Positions 16,585-25,601 of a stretch of DNA of 64,000 nucleotides are shown in pieces (position 1 is the stretch's first letter; every line of letters starts with the position of its first letter). Source of the stretch: Bradyrhizobium ontarionense (GTDB lineage Bacteria > Pseudomonadota > Alphaproteobacteria > Rhizobiales > Xanthobacteraceae); NCBI RefSeq assembly GCF_021088345.1, contig NZ_CP088156.1, positions 3,596,001 to 3,660,000 of the forward strand. Reading direction: 5' to 3'. The translations under genes and the position numbers were made by a program. The notes beneath the pieces were generated by a model that worked only from the letters and a program-made list of their open reading frames with translations, did no database searches and had not been told where the DNA came from.

Positions 16585-18203
16585 GGCGCCGCGGCGTCCT
16601 TCGTCTTATCCTTGGTGGCGTATTTCTCCGGCACGTCGCTCTCCCAGCTCGCCTTGACCAGCTCACGGACGTCGGCCAGCAGCTCCTCGGTGTCGTAGAT
16701 GATGCCGTCCTTGATCGTGTATTTCAGGCCGCGATGCCACTCGACCGCGTTGGTCGCGTCGTTGAAGCGCATCGCGCCGGTGCCGTAGAGTAGCTTGAAG
16801 TCGGTCAGCGGATTATGGTCGTGCACAAGGATGTCGGCGCGCATGCCGATGTCGATGGTGCCGACCTCGCCCTCGAGGCCGCACAGCGCGGCGCCTTGCG
16901 AGGTTGCCGAGCGGATCACCTCGAGCGGATGGAAGCCGGCCTCCTGCAGCAGCTCCAGCTCGCGGATATAGCCGAAGCCGAAGATCTGATAGATGAAGCC
17001 GGAATCCGAGCCGGTGCAGACCCGGCCACCGCGATTCTTGTACTCGTTGATGAAGGCCATCCAGAGCCGGTAGTTCTCCTTCCACTCGATCTCGTTCTGG
17101 GTCGACCAGCGATACCAGTATGAGCCGTGGCCGCCGCGCTGCGGCGTGAAGTAGTCCCACATCGACTTCCAGGTATATTCCTTGTGCCAATAGGCCTGGC
17201 GCGCGCGCATCAGGTCGCGATTGGCGTCGTAGATGGTGAATGTCGGCACGAAGGTGAAGCCGATCTCCAGGAACTGCTCCAGCACCTCGTTCCACTTGGC
17301 CGAGCCGGGCTCGGCGCCCTGCCGGAACATCTGACCGGACACCGAGAAGCGGAAATATTCGTCGGTATAGTTGTAGTCGAGCGGAAAGTTCTGGATCACG
17401 CGATCCTCGAACAGCGCCTCCGGCAGGCCGTAATAATGCTCGGCGCTGGTCAGGCCCCATTTTGCGGTGGTCAGCGCGTTCATGCGCGACACCGCCATCT
17501 GGGCGTGATGGCAGCCGGTTCGCAAGCCGAGCGTCTTGCACTCGTCGAGCGCGGCTTCCATGATCGCCGGCGGTGCGCCGAAAAACTTGATGCCGTCGGC
17601 GCCGCGCTCCTTCACCTGACGCAGCCAGGTCCGGCCCTGCTCCGGCGTGTAGATGGTCTTGACCATGTCGTTGACCGCCGGGAAATAGGCATAGGCGAGC
17701 AGCCGCGGCGAGGCGATGGTGTTGTCGGCCGCGCGTTGCTTCTGGTCCAGCATCCACGACAGGCCGTTCATCGACCCCATCTCGCGGACCGTCGTGACGC
17801 CATGCGCGAGCCAGAGCTTGTAGACGTAGTCGACCGGCGGCACCCAGCCGTTGGCGGAATGATAGGCGACGCCGGCATGGGCGTGACAGTCGACGAAGCC
17901 CGGCGTCACCCATTTGCCGCGGCAGTCGATCTCGTGATCGGCCGGCTCGCCGGGATTGCCGCCATAGCCATAGCCGACGACCTTCTTGATGCTGACGATG
18001 CGGCCGTTCTCGACGATGATGTCGACAGGGCCGATCGGCGGCGCGCCGGTGCCGTCGATCACGGTGGCGCTGCGCAGCGCCAGCCGCTTGAACGGCCCGA
18101 TGCCGCGGTCACGCGTGGTTGCCATGGGCACGATCGGCGCCGCGCCCTTGTTCCTGATGAAGGCGAGCTCATCGCCCGGCAGCATCGTGGTTTGGTCGGT
18201 CAT
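16581..18203 (-). CDS. Metal-dependent amidohydrolase (imidazolonepropionase/prolidase-like)
   Basis: 540 residues, cytoplasmic (no signal peptide). Metal-binding residues of the amidohydrolase superfamily are visible: H107-A-H109 in VDCHAHAG, a candidate bridging lysine K206 in GADGIKFFG, His in TGCHHAQ (about 232) and SAEHYYG (256), and the Asp of CTGSDSGF. This gives a binuclear metal site. It should hydrolyse a C-N bond in a small amide, cyclic amide or peptide. It follows a polyamine-type ABC operon on the same strand (225 bp away, with a repeat between) and is coupled to the COG0523 GTPase. The substrate is not known; it may be what the transporter imports. Confidence 0.85.
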   Translation of the reverse strand: MTDQTTMLPGDELAFIRNKGAAPIVPMATTRDRGIGPFKRLALRSATVIDGTGAPPIGPVDIIVENGRIVSIKKVVGYGYGGNPGEPADHEIDCRGKWVTPGFVDCHAHAGVAYHSANGWVPPVDYVYKLWLAHGVTTVREMGSMNGLSWMLDQKQRAADNTIASPRLLAYAYFPAVNDMVKTIYTPEQGRTWLRQVKERGADGIKFFGAPPAIMEAALDECKTLGLRTGCHHAQMAVSRMNALTTAKWGLTSAEHYYGLPEALFEDRVIQNFPLDYNYTDEYFRFSVSGQMFRQGAEPGSAKWNEVLEQFLEIGFTFVPTFTIYDANRDLMRARQAYWHKEYTWKSMWDYFTPQRGGHGSYWYRWSTQNEIEWKENYRLWMAFINEYKNRGGRVCTGSDSGFIYQIFGFGYIRELELLQEAGFHPLEVIRSATSQGAALCGLEGEVGTIDIGMRADILVHDHNPLTDFKLLYGTGAMRFNDATNAVEWHRGLKYTIKDGIIYDTEELLADVRELVKASWESDVPEKYATKDKTKDAAAP

Positions 18204-18247
18204 GCCATTCTTCCTTTATTCCAATCAGCCAGCCAAGCGCACGGTGC

Positions 18248-18390
18248 GCTCCCTCTCCCCGTTCTTACGGGGAGAGGGTTGGGGTGAGGGGCAGACGCAC
18301 GGGAAGTGTCCGTGGTGAGACCTGTACCCCCTCACCCGGATTGCATCTGAGGATGCAATCCGACCTCTCCCCGCAAGCGGGGCGAGGTAC
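18248..18390. repeat. Dispersed repeat, family C copy 1
   Basis: Two hairpins (ctccctctccccgttcttac with its complement ggggagaggg, and cctctccccgcaagcgggg) flank a conserved middle that includes gcacgggaagtgtc and a ggattgcatct/gatgcaatcc inverted repeat. It is nearly identical to 23629-23770. It lies between the permease and amidohydrolase genes and may attenuate read-through. Confidence 0.75.
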
Positions 18391-18428
18391 AGCGAGCCCG
18401 CCGCGGGGTCCTCGCCTCAAACATCCAG

Positions 18429-19268
18429 CTACCCCGTCCTGTACCGCCGCGCGAAGGCGACGCTGCCGAACACCGTGAACGCCATGGTGACCGCGAGCAG
18501 CATGAAGGCGAGCGCGGCGCCCATCGGCCAGTTGTTGCCGCGCACGAACTGGTCGTAGACGGCCGGCGCCATCATCTTGAATCGCGGGCCGCCGAGAAGC
18601 ACCGCCGTTGCATAGGTGTTCATGCACAAAACGAACACCAGGATCGAGCCGGCGGCGACGCCGGGTCCCGACAGCGGCAGGATCACGCGCCAGAACACGC
18701 GCGCGCCGGAGGCGCCGAGATTGGCCGCGGCATATTCGAGATCACGCGGAATGCTCTCGATGACCGCCGAGAGCGTCAGGATCATGTAGGGCAGCACCAC
18801 GGCGATGATGCCGATGATGACGGCCTTGGTCGTGTACATGATCTCCAATGGTGCGGAGACCACGCCGAGCTTCATCAGCACCGTGTTGACGAGCCCGTCG
18901 CGCGCGAACAGCGCCATCCAGCCGGCCGAGCGCACGACGTTGCCGACCAGCAACGGAAACAAGGTCGCGATGACGACGAGGCTCTTCCAGCGGCTCTCCA
19001 TGCGGCCGAGCCAATAGGCCGCCGGGAACGCCAGGATCAGCGTCAGCACCGTGCACAATAGCGCGATGCCCAAGGTCGCCAGGATGATCTGCTGATAGTA
19101 CGGATCAGTCGCAGCCTTGATATAGTTGTCCGGCGACAGCGCCTGCACCATCAGCTGGGTCGGGCTGAACTGGTTGAGCGAGATCCGGAACATCAGGATC
19201 ATCGGCCCAATCAACAAAGCCAGAACCAGCAGACAGGCAGGGACGACCAGCAGCGCCATCGTGATCAA
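18429..19268 (-). CDS. ABC transporter permease (PotB-like), second system
   Basis: 279 residues with a first transmembrane helix LLVVPACLLVLALLIGPMILMF and an EAA loop in LEYAAANLGASGARVFWRVILPLSGPG. Membrane subunit of the second polyamine-type importer. It starts 3 bp after the stop of the binding-protein gene and is the last transporter gene of the operon. Confidence 0.9.
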   Translation of the reverse strand: MITMALLVVPACLLVLALLIGPMILMFRISLNQFSPTQLMVQALSPDNYIKAATDPYYQQIILATLGIALLCTVLTLILAFPAAYWLGRMESRWKSLVVIATLFPLLVGNVVRSAGWMALFARDGLVNTVLMKLGVVSAPLEIMYTTKAVIIGIIAVVLPYMILTLSAVIESIPRDLEYAAANLGASGARVFWRVILPLSGPGVAAGSILVFVLCMNTYATAVLLGGPRFKMMAPAVYDQFVRGNNWPMGAALAFMLLAVTMAFTVFGSVAFARRYRTG

Positions 19269-19271
19269 TCC

Positions 19272-20303
19272 TTACGCCTTGAACTCCTTGTTCCAGAAGT
19301 CGAGCGTGCGCTGCGAACGCCCGGCGGCGTAGGCATAATCGGGCTTCAACAGCCGCGCGCGCTCGGCCTCGGTCAGGCTGACCTGCTTCGCAAGGTCCTC
19401 CGGCAGCACGGCGTCGGTCACCGTCGGGACATAGCCCATCTTGTCGGCGAAGCCGCCTTGCGCCTTGGCGTCGAGCATCGCGTCGAGATAGGCGAAGCCG
19501 CCCGCCTTGTTCCTCGCGTTCTTCGGCACCGACGCCTGGAACACGATCGCCGGCGTGCCTTCCTTCGGCACGACATGGGCGAGCGGAATGCCCGACTTCT
19601 TCCACATGAAGCCGCGAGCGAGCCACATCGTGGTGATCCAGACCTCCTCCGACTTCAGCGCCGCGGCCAAGGCCTCGTTCGACGGATAGATCTTCACGTC
19701 GAGCGAGCGCCATTCCATCAGCTTCTTCTCGGCCGGATCGAGATTGCTGACACCGCCGCCACCGGCGAGCGCCGCCGCCAGCGTGTTGTTGGGATAAAGA
19801 ATGTCGGCAAGGCCGATGCGGCCGCGCCATTTCGGGTCCCACAGGTCGGCAAACGACTGCGGTGGCGTCTTCACCTGGTTGGTGTTGTAGAGGATCACCT
19901 GGGCGGAATAGATGTGCGGGATCGCGATCTCGCTTCGGAGCTCCGGGAACACCTTGTCCAGCCGCTTGACCTGCGCCGGATCGATCGTGTCGAACACGCC
20001 GGACTGCGACACGATGTAGGCGTCGTTGTCGGAGAGGCAGGACACGTCCATCGAGCCACGGCGGCTCTGCCGCTCGGCGATCAGCTTGGTCTTGCGCGGA
20101 TCGGCATTGCCGACGTCCTGCACCACCTCAAAACCCTTCGGTGCCATGATCGGCTTGTCGATGATGTCGGACAGCAGCTGGCCGTAGTCGCCGCCCCAGG
20201 TGCCGACCACGACCTGTCCGCCCTCGGCGCGCGCGGTGGGCATGCCGGAGGCCAGCGCGGCGACGCCGGCGCTGGCGGAGAGAAAGTGACGTCGCGAAAT
20301 CAT
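19272..20303 (-). CDS. ABC transporter substrate-binding protein, polyamine type, Tat-exported
   Basis: 343 residues beginning MISRRHFLSASAGVAAL, a twin-arginine signal with cleavage near ARAEG. The mature part (VVVGTWGGDYGQLL) is a family 1 binding protein. Tat export means it folds in the cytoplasm first, unlike the Sec-type binding protein at 7953. It follows the ATPase gene by 30 bp. The ligand is unknown; the downstream amidohydrolase suggests an amide or related nitrogen compound. Confidence 0.88.
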   Translation of the reverse strand: MISRRHFLSASAGVAALASGMPTARAEGGQVVVGTWGGDYGQLLSDIIDKPIMAPKGFEVVQDVGNADPRKTKLIAERQSRRGSMDVSCLSDNDAYIVSQSGVFDTIDPAQVKRLDKVFPELRSEIAIPHIYSAQVILYNTNQVKTPPQSFADLWDPKWRGRIGLADILYPNNTLAAALAGGGGVSNLDPAEKKLMEWRSLDVKIYPSNEALAAALKSEEVWITTMWLARGFMWKKSGIPLAHVVPKEGTPAIVFQASVPKNARNKAGGFAYLDAMLDAKAQGGFADKMGYVPTVTDAVLPEDLAKQVSLTEAERARLLKPDYAYAAGRSQRTLDFWNKEFKA

Positions 20304-20333
20304 GAGAAAACCTCTCGCTCTGGATGGAATGGT

Positions 20334-21398
20334 TTACGAAGATGTTTGCGGCACGAGACGCGGGGCCTTGCGGTCCCACTGCAGCGACACCGGATCGTTG
20401 GGCTTGAGGGCTGCCAGCGGCTCGCCGGCATCGGGCGTCGGGCGAACAACAACCAGCGTCTCGTCACCGATCGCCACCACATACTCGGTCTGCGCGCCCA
20501 TATAGGTCACGGCCTGGACGCGCCCGCGAACCTCGCCGGACTCGCCGGGCGAGACGGAAATGCGTTCGGGACGCAACGCGAACGCGTCGGCATCGTCGCG
20601 TTCGTCGCCGGCGACATCGACCGGCAGCAGCAGGCCACCGCTGGTGCGGAACTGGCCTTCACTCTCGCGCCGGCCCGCCAGGATGTTGCAGCGGCCGACG
20701 AAGTCGGCGACGAACGCATCCTTCGGCGAATCATACAGCTGCTGCGGCGTGCCAACCTGACGCACGCGTCCGCCCTCCATCACCACGAGACGGTCCGCCA
20801 TCGTCAGCGCCTCCTCGCGGTCATGCGTCACCATCAAGGTGGTCAGGCCGAGCCGCTGCTGCAGCGCGCGGATCTCGAGCCGCACCTCGGCGCGCAGCTT
20901 GGCATCGAGATTCGACAAGGGCTCGTCGAGCAGGAAGATGCGCGGATTGATCACCAGCGCCCGCGCCAGCGCGACGCGCTGTTGCTGGCCGCCGGACAAT
21001 TGCCGCGGCAGCCGCTCGGCGAGATGCGACAGCCGCACCAGCTTGAGCGCGTCGGCGACCTTGGTCTTGCGCTCGGCCGCGTTGAGCCCGCGCATCTCCA
21101 GGCCGAAGCCGACATTCTCCGCCGCGCTCATGTGCGGAAACAGCGCGTAGGACTGGAACACCATCCCGGTGGCGCGCTTGTAGGCCGGCAGATGGGTCAC
21201 GTCCTCGCGGTCGAACAGCACGCGACCGCTCGACGGCGGCAGGAAGCCGGCAACCATTCGCAACGTCGTCGTCTTGCCGCAGCCGGACGGGCCCAGCAGC
21301 GCGACCAGCTCGCCCTCGTTGACGGCGAGATCGAGCCCTTCGACGCCGATCGACGTGCCGAAGCGCTTGGTCAGCTTCTCGATGGTGAGTTGCGCCAT
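20334..21398 (-). CDS. ABC transporter ATP-binding protein (PotA-like), second system
   Basis: 354 residues from the ATG at 21398 (MAQLTIEKLTKRFG). Walker A GPSGCGKTT, signature LSGGQQQRVALARAL, Walker B IFLLDEPLSNLD, switch His in VTHDREEAL. The C-terminal TOBE domain is at about 270-345. The start codon overlaps the last base of the permease stop codon. A longer open frame extends upstream through the permease region but is a shadow; the family N-terminus is clear. Confidence 0.9.
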   Translation of the reverse strand: MAQLTIEKLTKRFGTSIGVEGLDLAVNEGELVALLGPSGCGKTTTLRMVAGFLPPSSGRVLFDREDVTHLPAYKRATGMVFQSYALFPHMSAAENVGFGLEMRGLNAAERKTKVADALKLVRLSHLAERLPRQLSGGQQQRVALARALVINPRIFLLDEPLSNLDAKLRAEVRLEIRALQQRLGLTTLMVTHDREEALTMADRLVVMEGGRVRQVGTPQQLYDSPKDAFVADFVGRCNILAGRRESEGQFRTSGGLLLPVDVAGDERDDADAFALRPERISVSPGESGEVRGRVQAVTYMGAQTEYVVAIGDETLVVVRPTPDAGEPLAALKPNDPVSLQWDRKAPRLVPQTSS

Positions 21399-22222
21399 CA
21401 GACCACCCGCGACAATTTGACGAAGCGGTCGGTCACCACCATCAGGATTCCGACCAGCGTGATCTGCACGGTCGCAACAGCGGCCAGTGTGGGATCGATG
21501 CGGAATTCGAGATAGTTGAGCATGGCGACAGGCAGCGTGATCCGGCCGGGTCCGACCAGCAGCATCGACAGATCGAGGTTCTCGAAGCTCTGGATGAAGG
21601 AGAACATCGCCGCTGCGACGATGCCCGATCGCATCATCGGCAGGGTGATGCGGCGGAACACGGTGAGAGGACTCGCGCCGAGATTGGCCGCGGCCTCCTC
21701 GGCGGCGCGGTCGAGCCCCTGCAGGCTGGCGACGACGAGCCGCACCGTCCACGGAATGGCAAGCAGCGTATGCGCCGCGACGAGGCCCTCCGTGGTCGCC
21801 TTGATGTCGCGGTCGAGCAGATCCTCGGCCAGCACGTAGAACATGTAGAGGCCGGAGCCGGCGACCACGCCGGGCACGGCCAGCGGCGCCAGCAGGAACG
21901 AGCTCAGCACCTGGCGGCCGCGGAACTCGCCGCGCACGATGGCGAGCGCCGCTGCGGTGCCGAGGGGCACGCCGATCGCGGTCGCGAGCAGCGCGACCTG
22001 GAAGCTCGTCACCAGGCCGCGCAAGAATTCCGGCTTGCTCAGCGCGTTCGCATACCATTTGAGCGACAGCGCCGGCGGCGGGAAGCTCACGATCTCCTGC
22101 GCGAAGAAGCTCGTCACCACGATCATGACGACAGGCGCAAAGATGACGGCATAGGCGACGACGATCAGTGTCCGCACTGCGAATTGGCCGAGTGACAGTT
22201 GTCCCGTAAAACGGAACAGCAT
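21398..22222 (-). CDS. ABC transporter permease (PotC-like), second system
   Basis: 274 residues from the ATG at 22222 (MLFRFTGQLSLGQFAVRTL). Membrane helices begin with LIVVAYAVIFAPVVMIVVTSF; the EAA loop is in EEAAANLGASPLTVFRRITLPMM. First gene of the second transporter operon. A gaggtg ribosome site precedes the start. A 16-bp palindrome lies 26-41 bp upstream. Confidence 0.87.
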   Translation of the reverse strand: MLFRFTGQLSLGQFAVRTLIVVAYAVIFAPVVMIVVTSFFAQEIVSFPPPALSLKWYANALSKPEFLRGLVTSFQVALLATAIGVPLGTAAALAIVRGEFRGRQVLSSFLLAPLAVPGVVAGSGLYMFYVLAEDLLDRDIKATTEGLVAAHTLLAIPWTVRLVVASLQGLDRAAEEAAANLGASPLTVFRRITLPMMRSGIVAAAMFSFIQSFENLDLSMLLVGPGRITLPVAMLNYLEFRIDPTLAAVATVQITLVGILMVVTDRFVKLSRVV

Positions 22223-22247
22223 TGCGGACACCTCAACGAGTAGAATT

Positions 22248-22263
22248 CCACTGCTATCAGTGG
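22248..22263. promoter_or_regulatory. Candidate operator palindrome upstream of the second ABC operon
   Basis: ccactg (22248-22253) and cagtgg (22258-22263) form a perfect inverted repeat with a 4-bp centre (ctat). The site is just upstream of the first gene of the minus-strand operon. No local regulator is obvious, so the binding factor is unknown. Confidence 0.35.
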
Positions 22264-22692
22264 TTCGAGCGGCGGCATCGTAGTCGGCCGCTCCGCCGCC
22301 GCCAAGCCTGTGGCATGAGTTATCGCAATGCACATACGCATGGGCGGATCGACGCGGCGGTGTTGCGATCCTGGCGCGTAGCTCGCCGTTACTTCCATCT
22401 TGGCGCTAGCGCTGCGTGCGCCGCGCTCGTCGCCGCTGCGAGAAATTTCGCTTTTCAGAATTTCGGACCGTCACGGGCAAGCCGCGGGCGCGCGCGGCGT
22501 TCCGACGCAGCGGCGCGGTTTTGGGCAAGGCCTGCTCAATTCTTGCACCGGCACGATCCAATATTTTGTGCGCCCACGGACAAGTCATCCATGCATGCCC
22601 GCACCTAAGCTTGCCTTCGAGCTTGGACCGGAGCGACGGCACCAATGCACCGCCGGACCAGCGCGACATCACCGTTCGAAGGAGCTGGCAAC
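22264..22692. other. Long divergent intergenic region
   Basis: About 430 bp separate two transporter operons reading away from each other. No open frame here looks like a real gene. It should carry both promoters; an aaggag ribosome site for the plus-strand gene is near its right end. Confidence 0.5.
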
Positions 22693-23583
22693 ATGCAGAC
22701 GAGGCTATTCACTGGAGCGCGGCGCGCGTGGCTTGCCGCGCTCGGCGCCGTCATCGTGGCAGGACTTCTCGCCCCCATCGATGCGCACGCCGCGACACCC
22801 GCGGGCTGCGCGGCTTTGAAAGAGAAATACCCGGACTGGAGCGGCAAGACGCTCGTCAACGCCATCAACCCGCACACCCCGGGCTATGAAGCGATCGACC
22901 CGAAGGACCCGAGCAAATATGTCGGCTTCGACATCGACCTGGGAGAGGCGATCGGCGACTGCCTCGGCTTCAAGCTGACCTACAAGCCGGTGACGTTCGC
23001 AGCACTCTTGACCACGCTGGCGAGTGGCCAGGCCGACATCGTCATCTCCGACATCTACGCCACCAAGGAGCGCGCCAAGGCCGCCGACTTCATCACCTAT
23101 TCCAAGGTGTTCGACGGCGTGCTGGTCGCCAAGGGCAATCCGAAGGGCATCACCGGCATCAACACGACGATGTGCGGCGCGGCGGCCGCCGAGAACACCG
23201 GCTATGTCGAGGTGCCGCTGATCCAGGACCTCGCGCCGAAGTGCAAGGCCGAAGGCAAGCCGGAGCCGACCCTGCAGCTCTACGACAACAACGCCAACTG
23301 CATCCAGGCGATCCTCGCCGGCCGCGCCGACACCTATGTCAACGACGTCAACACGGTGGACCAGGCGGTGAAGGCCTATCCGGACAAGCTGGAGAAGGCG
23401 ATTGCCGTGACGATCCCGTATTCGGTCGGCATCGCCGTGCCGAAGGACAAGCCGAAATTCCGCGACGCCGTGCTGGCCGCCCTGATCGAGGTGCAGAAGG
23501 CCGGCATCCACCAGGAGCTGTTGAAGAAGTGGGAGCTCGACCCGGCGAACTTCAAGGAGCCGGATATTCTGACGGCGGACTAA
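22693..23583 (+). CDS. Polar amino acid ABC transporter substrate-binding protein (family 3)
   Basis: 296 residues. Signal peptide residues 1-34 (WLAALGAVIVAGLLAPIDAHAA). The mature part has the SBP_bac_3 segments YVGFDIDLGEAIGDCLGFKL and GQADIVISDIYATKERAKAADF. It would bind a polar amino acid or related compound in the periplasm. Its partner is the fused permease/ATPase 340 bp downstream. The start at 22693 follows a good aaggag; an in-frame start at 22645 only adds a charged leader. The mature form has extra cysteines (CAAL, GDCLG, MCGAA, KCKA, NCIQ), more than most homologues. Confidence 0.88.
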   Translation: MQTRLFTGARRAWLAALGAVIVAGLLAPIDAHAATPAGCAALKEKYPDWSGKTLVNAINPHTPGYEAIDPKDPSKYVGFDIDLGEAIGDCLGFKLTYKPVTFAALLTTLASGQADIVISDIYATKERAKAADFITYSKVFDGVLVAKGNPKGITGINTTMCGAAAAENTGYVEVPLIQDLAPKCKAEGKPEPTLQLYDNNANCIQAILAGRADTYVNDVNTVDQAVKAYPDKLEKAIAVTIPYSVGIAVPKDKPKFRDAVLAALIEVQKAGIHQELLKKWELDPANFKEPDILTAD

Positions 23584-23628
23584 GCGCGCACGTTTCGTTT
23601 GACTCGACGCTGTATCCGCAAAGGCACT

Positions 23629-23770
23629 GCACTCCCTCTCCCCGTTCTTGCGGGGAGAGGGCTGGGATGAGGGGCAGCCGCACGGGAAGTGTCTGCGGTT
23701 AGACCTGTACCCCCTCACCCGGATTGCATCTGGCGATGCAATCCGACCTCTCCCCGCAGGCGGGGAGAGT
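23629..23770. repeat. Dispersed repeat, family C copy 2
   Basis: Nearly identical to 18248-18390, including the central gcacgggaagtgtc block and the ggattgcatct/gatgcaatcc inverted repeat. It lies between the binding-protein gene and the permease/ATPase gene. Confidence 0.8.
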
Positions 23771-23808
23771 TGAGCACTGCCTTCGCCGCGCGCCATGAGT
23801 TCAATCTC

Positions 23809-23895
23809 GTAGGGTGGGCAAAGCGCAGCGTGCCCACCATCGCTCCTCCGGAACGCCGCGGTGGGGACGGCGCTCTGCGCCTTTGCCCACCCTAC
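23809..23895. repeat. Dispersed palindromic repeat, family B copy 3
   Basis: gtagggtgggcaaag at the left and ctttgcccaccctac at the right. With the family C copy just before it, the 337-bp gap between the two transporter genes is mostly repeat sequence. Confidence 0.8.
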
Positions 23896-23920
23896 GGCAC
23901 TCATCAGGCTCTGATCACCG

Positions 23921-25543
23921 ATGTCCCTCTTCCTGCACTATCTCAGCATGCCGTATCTGCTGCAGGGCATCGAGCTGACCCTGCAGGTCACCGCGCTCGG
24001 CCTGATCGGCGGACTACTCCTCGGCCTGATCCTCGCTTCGATGCAGCTCAGCCGGTTCTGGCTGCTGGCGGCGATCGCGCGCGGCTACACCGTGATCTTC
24101 CGCGGCACGCCGCTGATCCTGCAGATGGTGTTCGCCTACGACGCGCTGCCGCATATCGGCATCAAGCTGCCGGCGGTGCTGGCAGCCGGCCTCGCGCTTG
24201 CCTGCAACGAGGCGCCGTTCATCGCCGAGATGCTGCGCTCCGGCGTGCGGGGCGTCGATCGCGGCCAGCTGCTGGCAGGCCAGGCGCTCGGCATGACGCC
24301 GGGCGTCTTGATGCGCCGGATCATCGCGCCGCAGGCAATCCGCACCATGATCCCGGCGTTCGGCAACGAGGCCGTCGGCGCGCTGAAGAACTCCTCGCTC
24401 GCCTCCGTCATCGCCGTGCAGGAACTGACGCTGCGCTCGACGCAGCTGGCGTCCTCCACCTTCGACTTCTTCTCGATCTTCTTCGCGTCCGGCCTGCTCT
24501 ATCTGGTGCTGACCGGCGCCATCAGCGCCATCCAGCTCGCGCTGGAATGGCTGCTCGACCTCGACCGCAGCAGCAGCAAGCGCAAGCTCGCGGATTATCT
24601 CCCTTGGCGCCGCGTCGATCTGGCCACCAACCTAGCTCTGGCCGCGAAGGCACCAGCCGAGATCACACTACCCGAGCCGGCCGAGCTGAAGGACACGCCG
24701 CCGCTCGCGCTCACCGTCGAGGATCGCGCCCGGCGCGCCGCCACCATCGCCCGCAACAATATCGCGGTCGAGGTCAAGGAGCTGCGCAAGGCCTATGACG
24801 GCAACACCGTGCTCGACGGGCTCGATCTCACCGTGCGCATCGGCGAGGTGATCGCGCTGCTCGGTCCCTCCGGCTCCGGCAAGAGCACGCTGCTCCGCTG
24901 CATCAATCACCTGGAGAACTGGGATTCCGGCGAGATCCGCGTCGGCGGTCGTCGTCTCGGCTTCGACGAGAAGGGGCGCAAGCTGACGCCGCGCGCGATC
25001 GCCAATGAGCGCGCCAATGTCGGCGTCGGCATGGTGTTCCAGCAGTTCAACCTGTTCGCGCATCTGACCGCGAAGGAGAACGTCGCCGGTCCGTTGCGCT
25101 GGGTGCACGGCCTGGGCCGCTTCGAGGCCGAGCGCCGCGCCGCAGAATTGCTCGACCGCGTCGGCCTCTCTCATCGCGCCAATGCGCTGCCGCGGCATCT
25201 CTCCGGCGGCCAGCAGCAGCGCGTCGCCATCGCCCGCGCGCTGGCGCCGAATCCGAGCGTGCTGCTGCTCGACGAGCCGACCTCGGCGCTCGATCCCGAA
25301 CTCGTGGGCGAGGTGCTGGAGGTGATCCGCCGCCTCGCCATCGACGACGGTCTCACCATGATCATCTCGACGCATCAGATTCGCTTCGCCGACGAGGTCG
25401 CCGATCGCGTCGCCTTCCTCAATGGCGGCGTCATCCTCGAACAAGGCCCGGCACACGAAGTGCTGTCCAATCCGCGTCATCCGCTGACGGCGCGCTTCCT
25501 CTCGGTGATGGATGCCGAGCGCCCGAAGGACGCCGTCGCATGA
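23921..25543 (+). CDS. Fused amino acid ABC transporter permease and ATP-binding protein
   Basis: 540 residues combining two subunits that are usually separate. Residues 10-215 are a HisM/GlnP-type permease with the EAA loop around 103-126 (ending GQLLAGQALGMT). A linker of about 65 residues follows. Residues 280-535 are a GlnQ-type ATPase with Walker A GPSGSGKST (315-323), signature LSGGQ (427-431), Walker B VLLLDEP (447-453) and the switch His in ISTHQIRF. One polypeptide would dimerise to give a complete importer. The cognate binding protein is the gene upstream. No stop codon or frameshift is visible in the linker. Confidence 0.92.
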   Translation: MSLFLHYLSMPYLLQGIELTLQVTALGLIGGLLLGLILASMQLSRFWLLAAIARGYTVIFRGTPLILQMVFAYDALPHIGIKLPAVLAAGLALACNEAPFIAEMLRSGVRGVDRGQLLAGQALGMTPGVLMRRIIAPQAIRTMIPAFGNEAVGALKNSSLASVIAVQELTLRSTQLASSTFDFFSIFFASGLLYLVLTGAISAIQLALEWLLDLDRSSSKRKLADYLPWRRVDLATNLALAAKAPAEITLPEPAELKDTPPLALTVEDRARRAATIARNNIAVEVKELRKAYDGNTVLDGLDLTVRIGEVIALLGPSGSGKSTLLRCINHLENWDSGEIRVGGRRLGFDEKGRKLTPRAIANERANVGVGMVFQQFNLFAHLTAKENVAGPLRWVHGLGRFEAERRAAELLDRVGLSHRANALPRHLSGGQQQRVAIARALAPNPSVLLLDEPTSALDPELVGEVLEVIRRLAIDDGLTMIISTHQIRFADEVADRVAFLNGGVILEQGPAHEVLSNPRHPLTARFLSVMDAERPKDAVA

Positions 25544-25601
25544 GCTCATCCTCCACGTCAACATCAACGATCTCGCGTCCGATCTTTCATGAGGCTCTCG
25601 C

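Noticed and set aside
19458..21515. Long plus-strand open frame across the second ABC operon
   Set aside because: Antisense to the binding protein and ATPase genes, which have clear family motifs; its own sequence is Arg/His-rich and unlike any protein.
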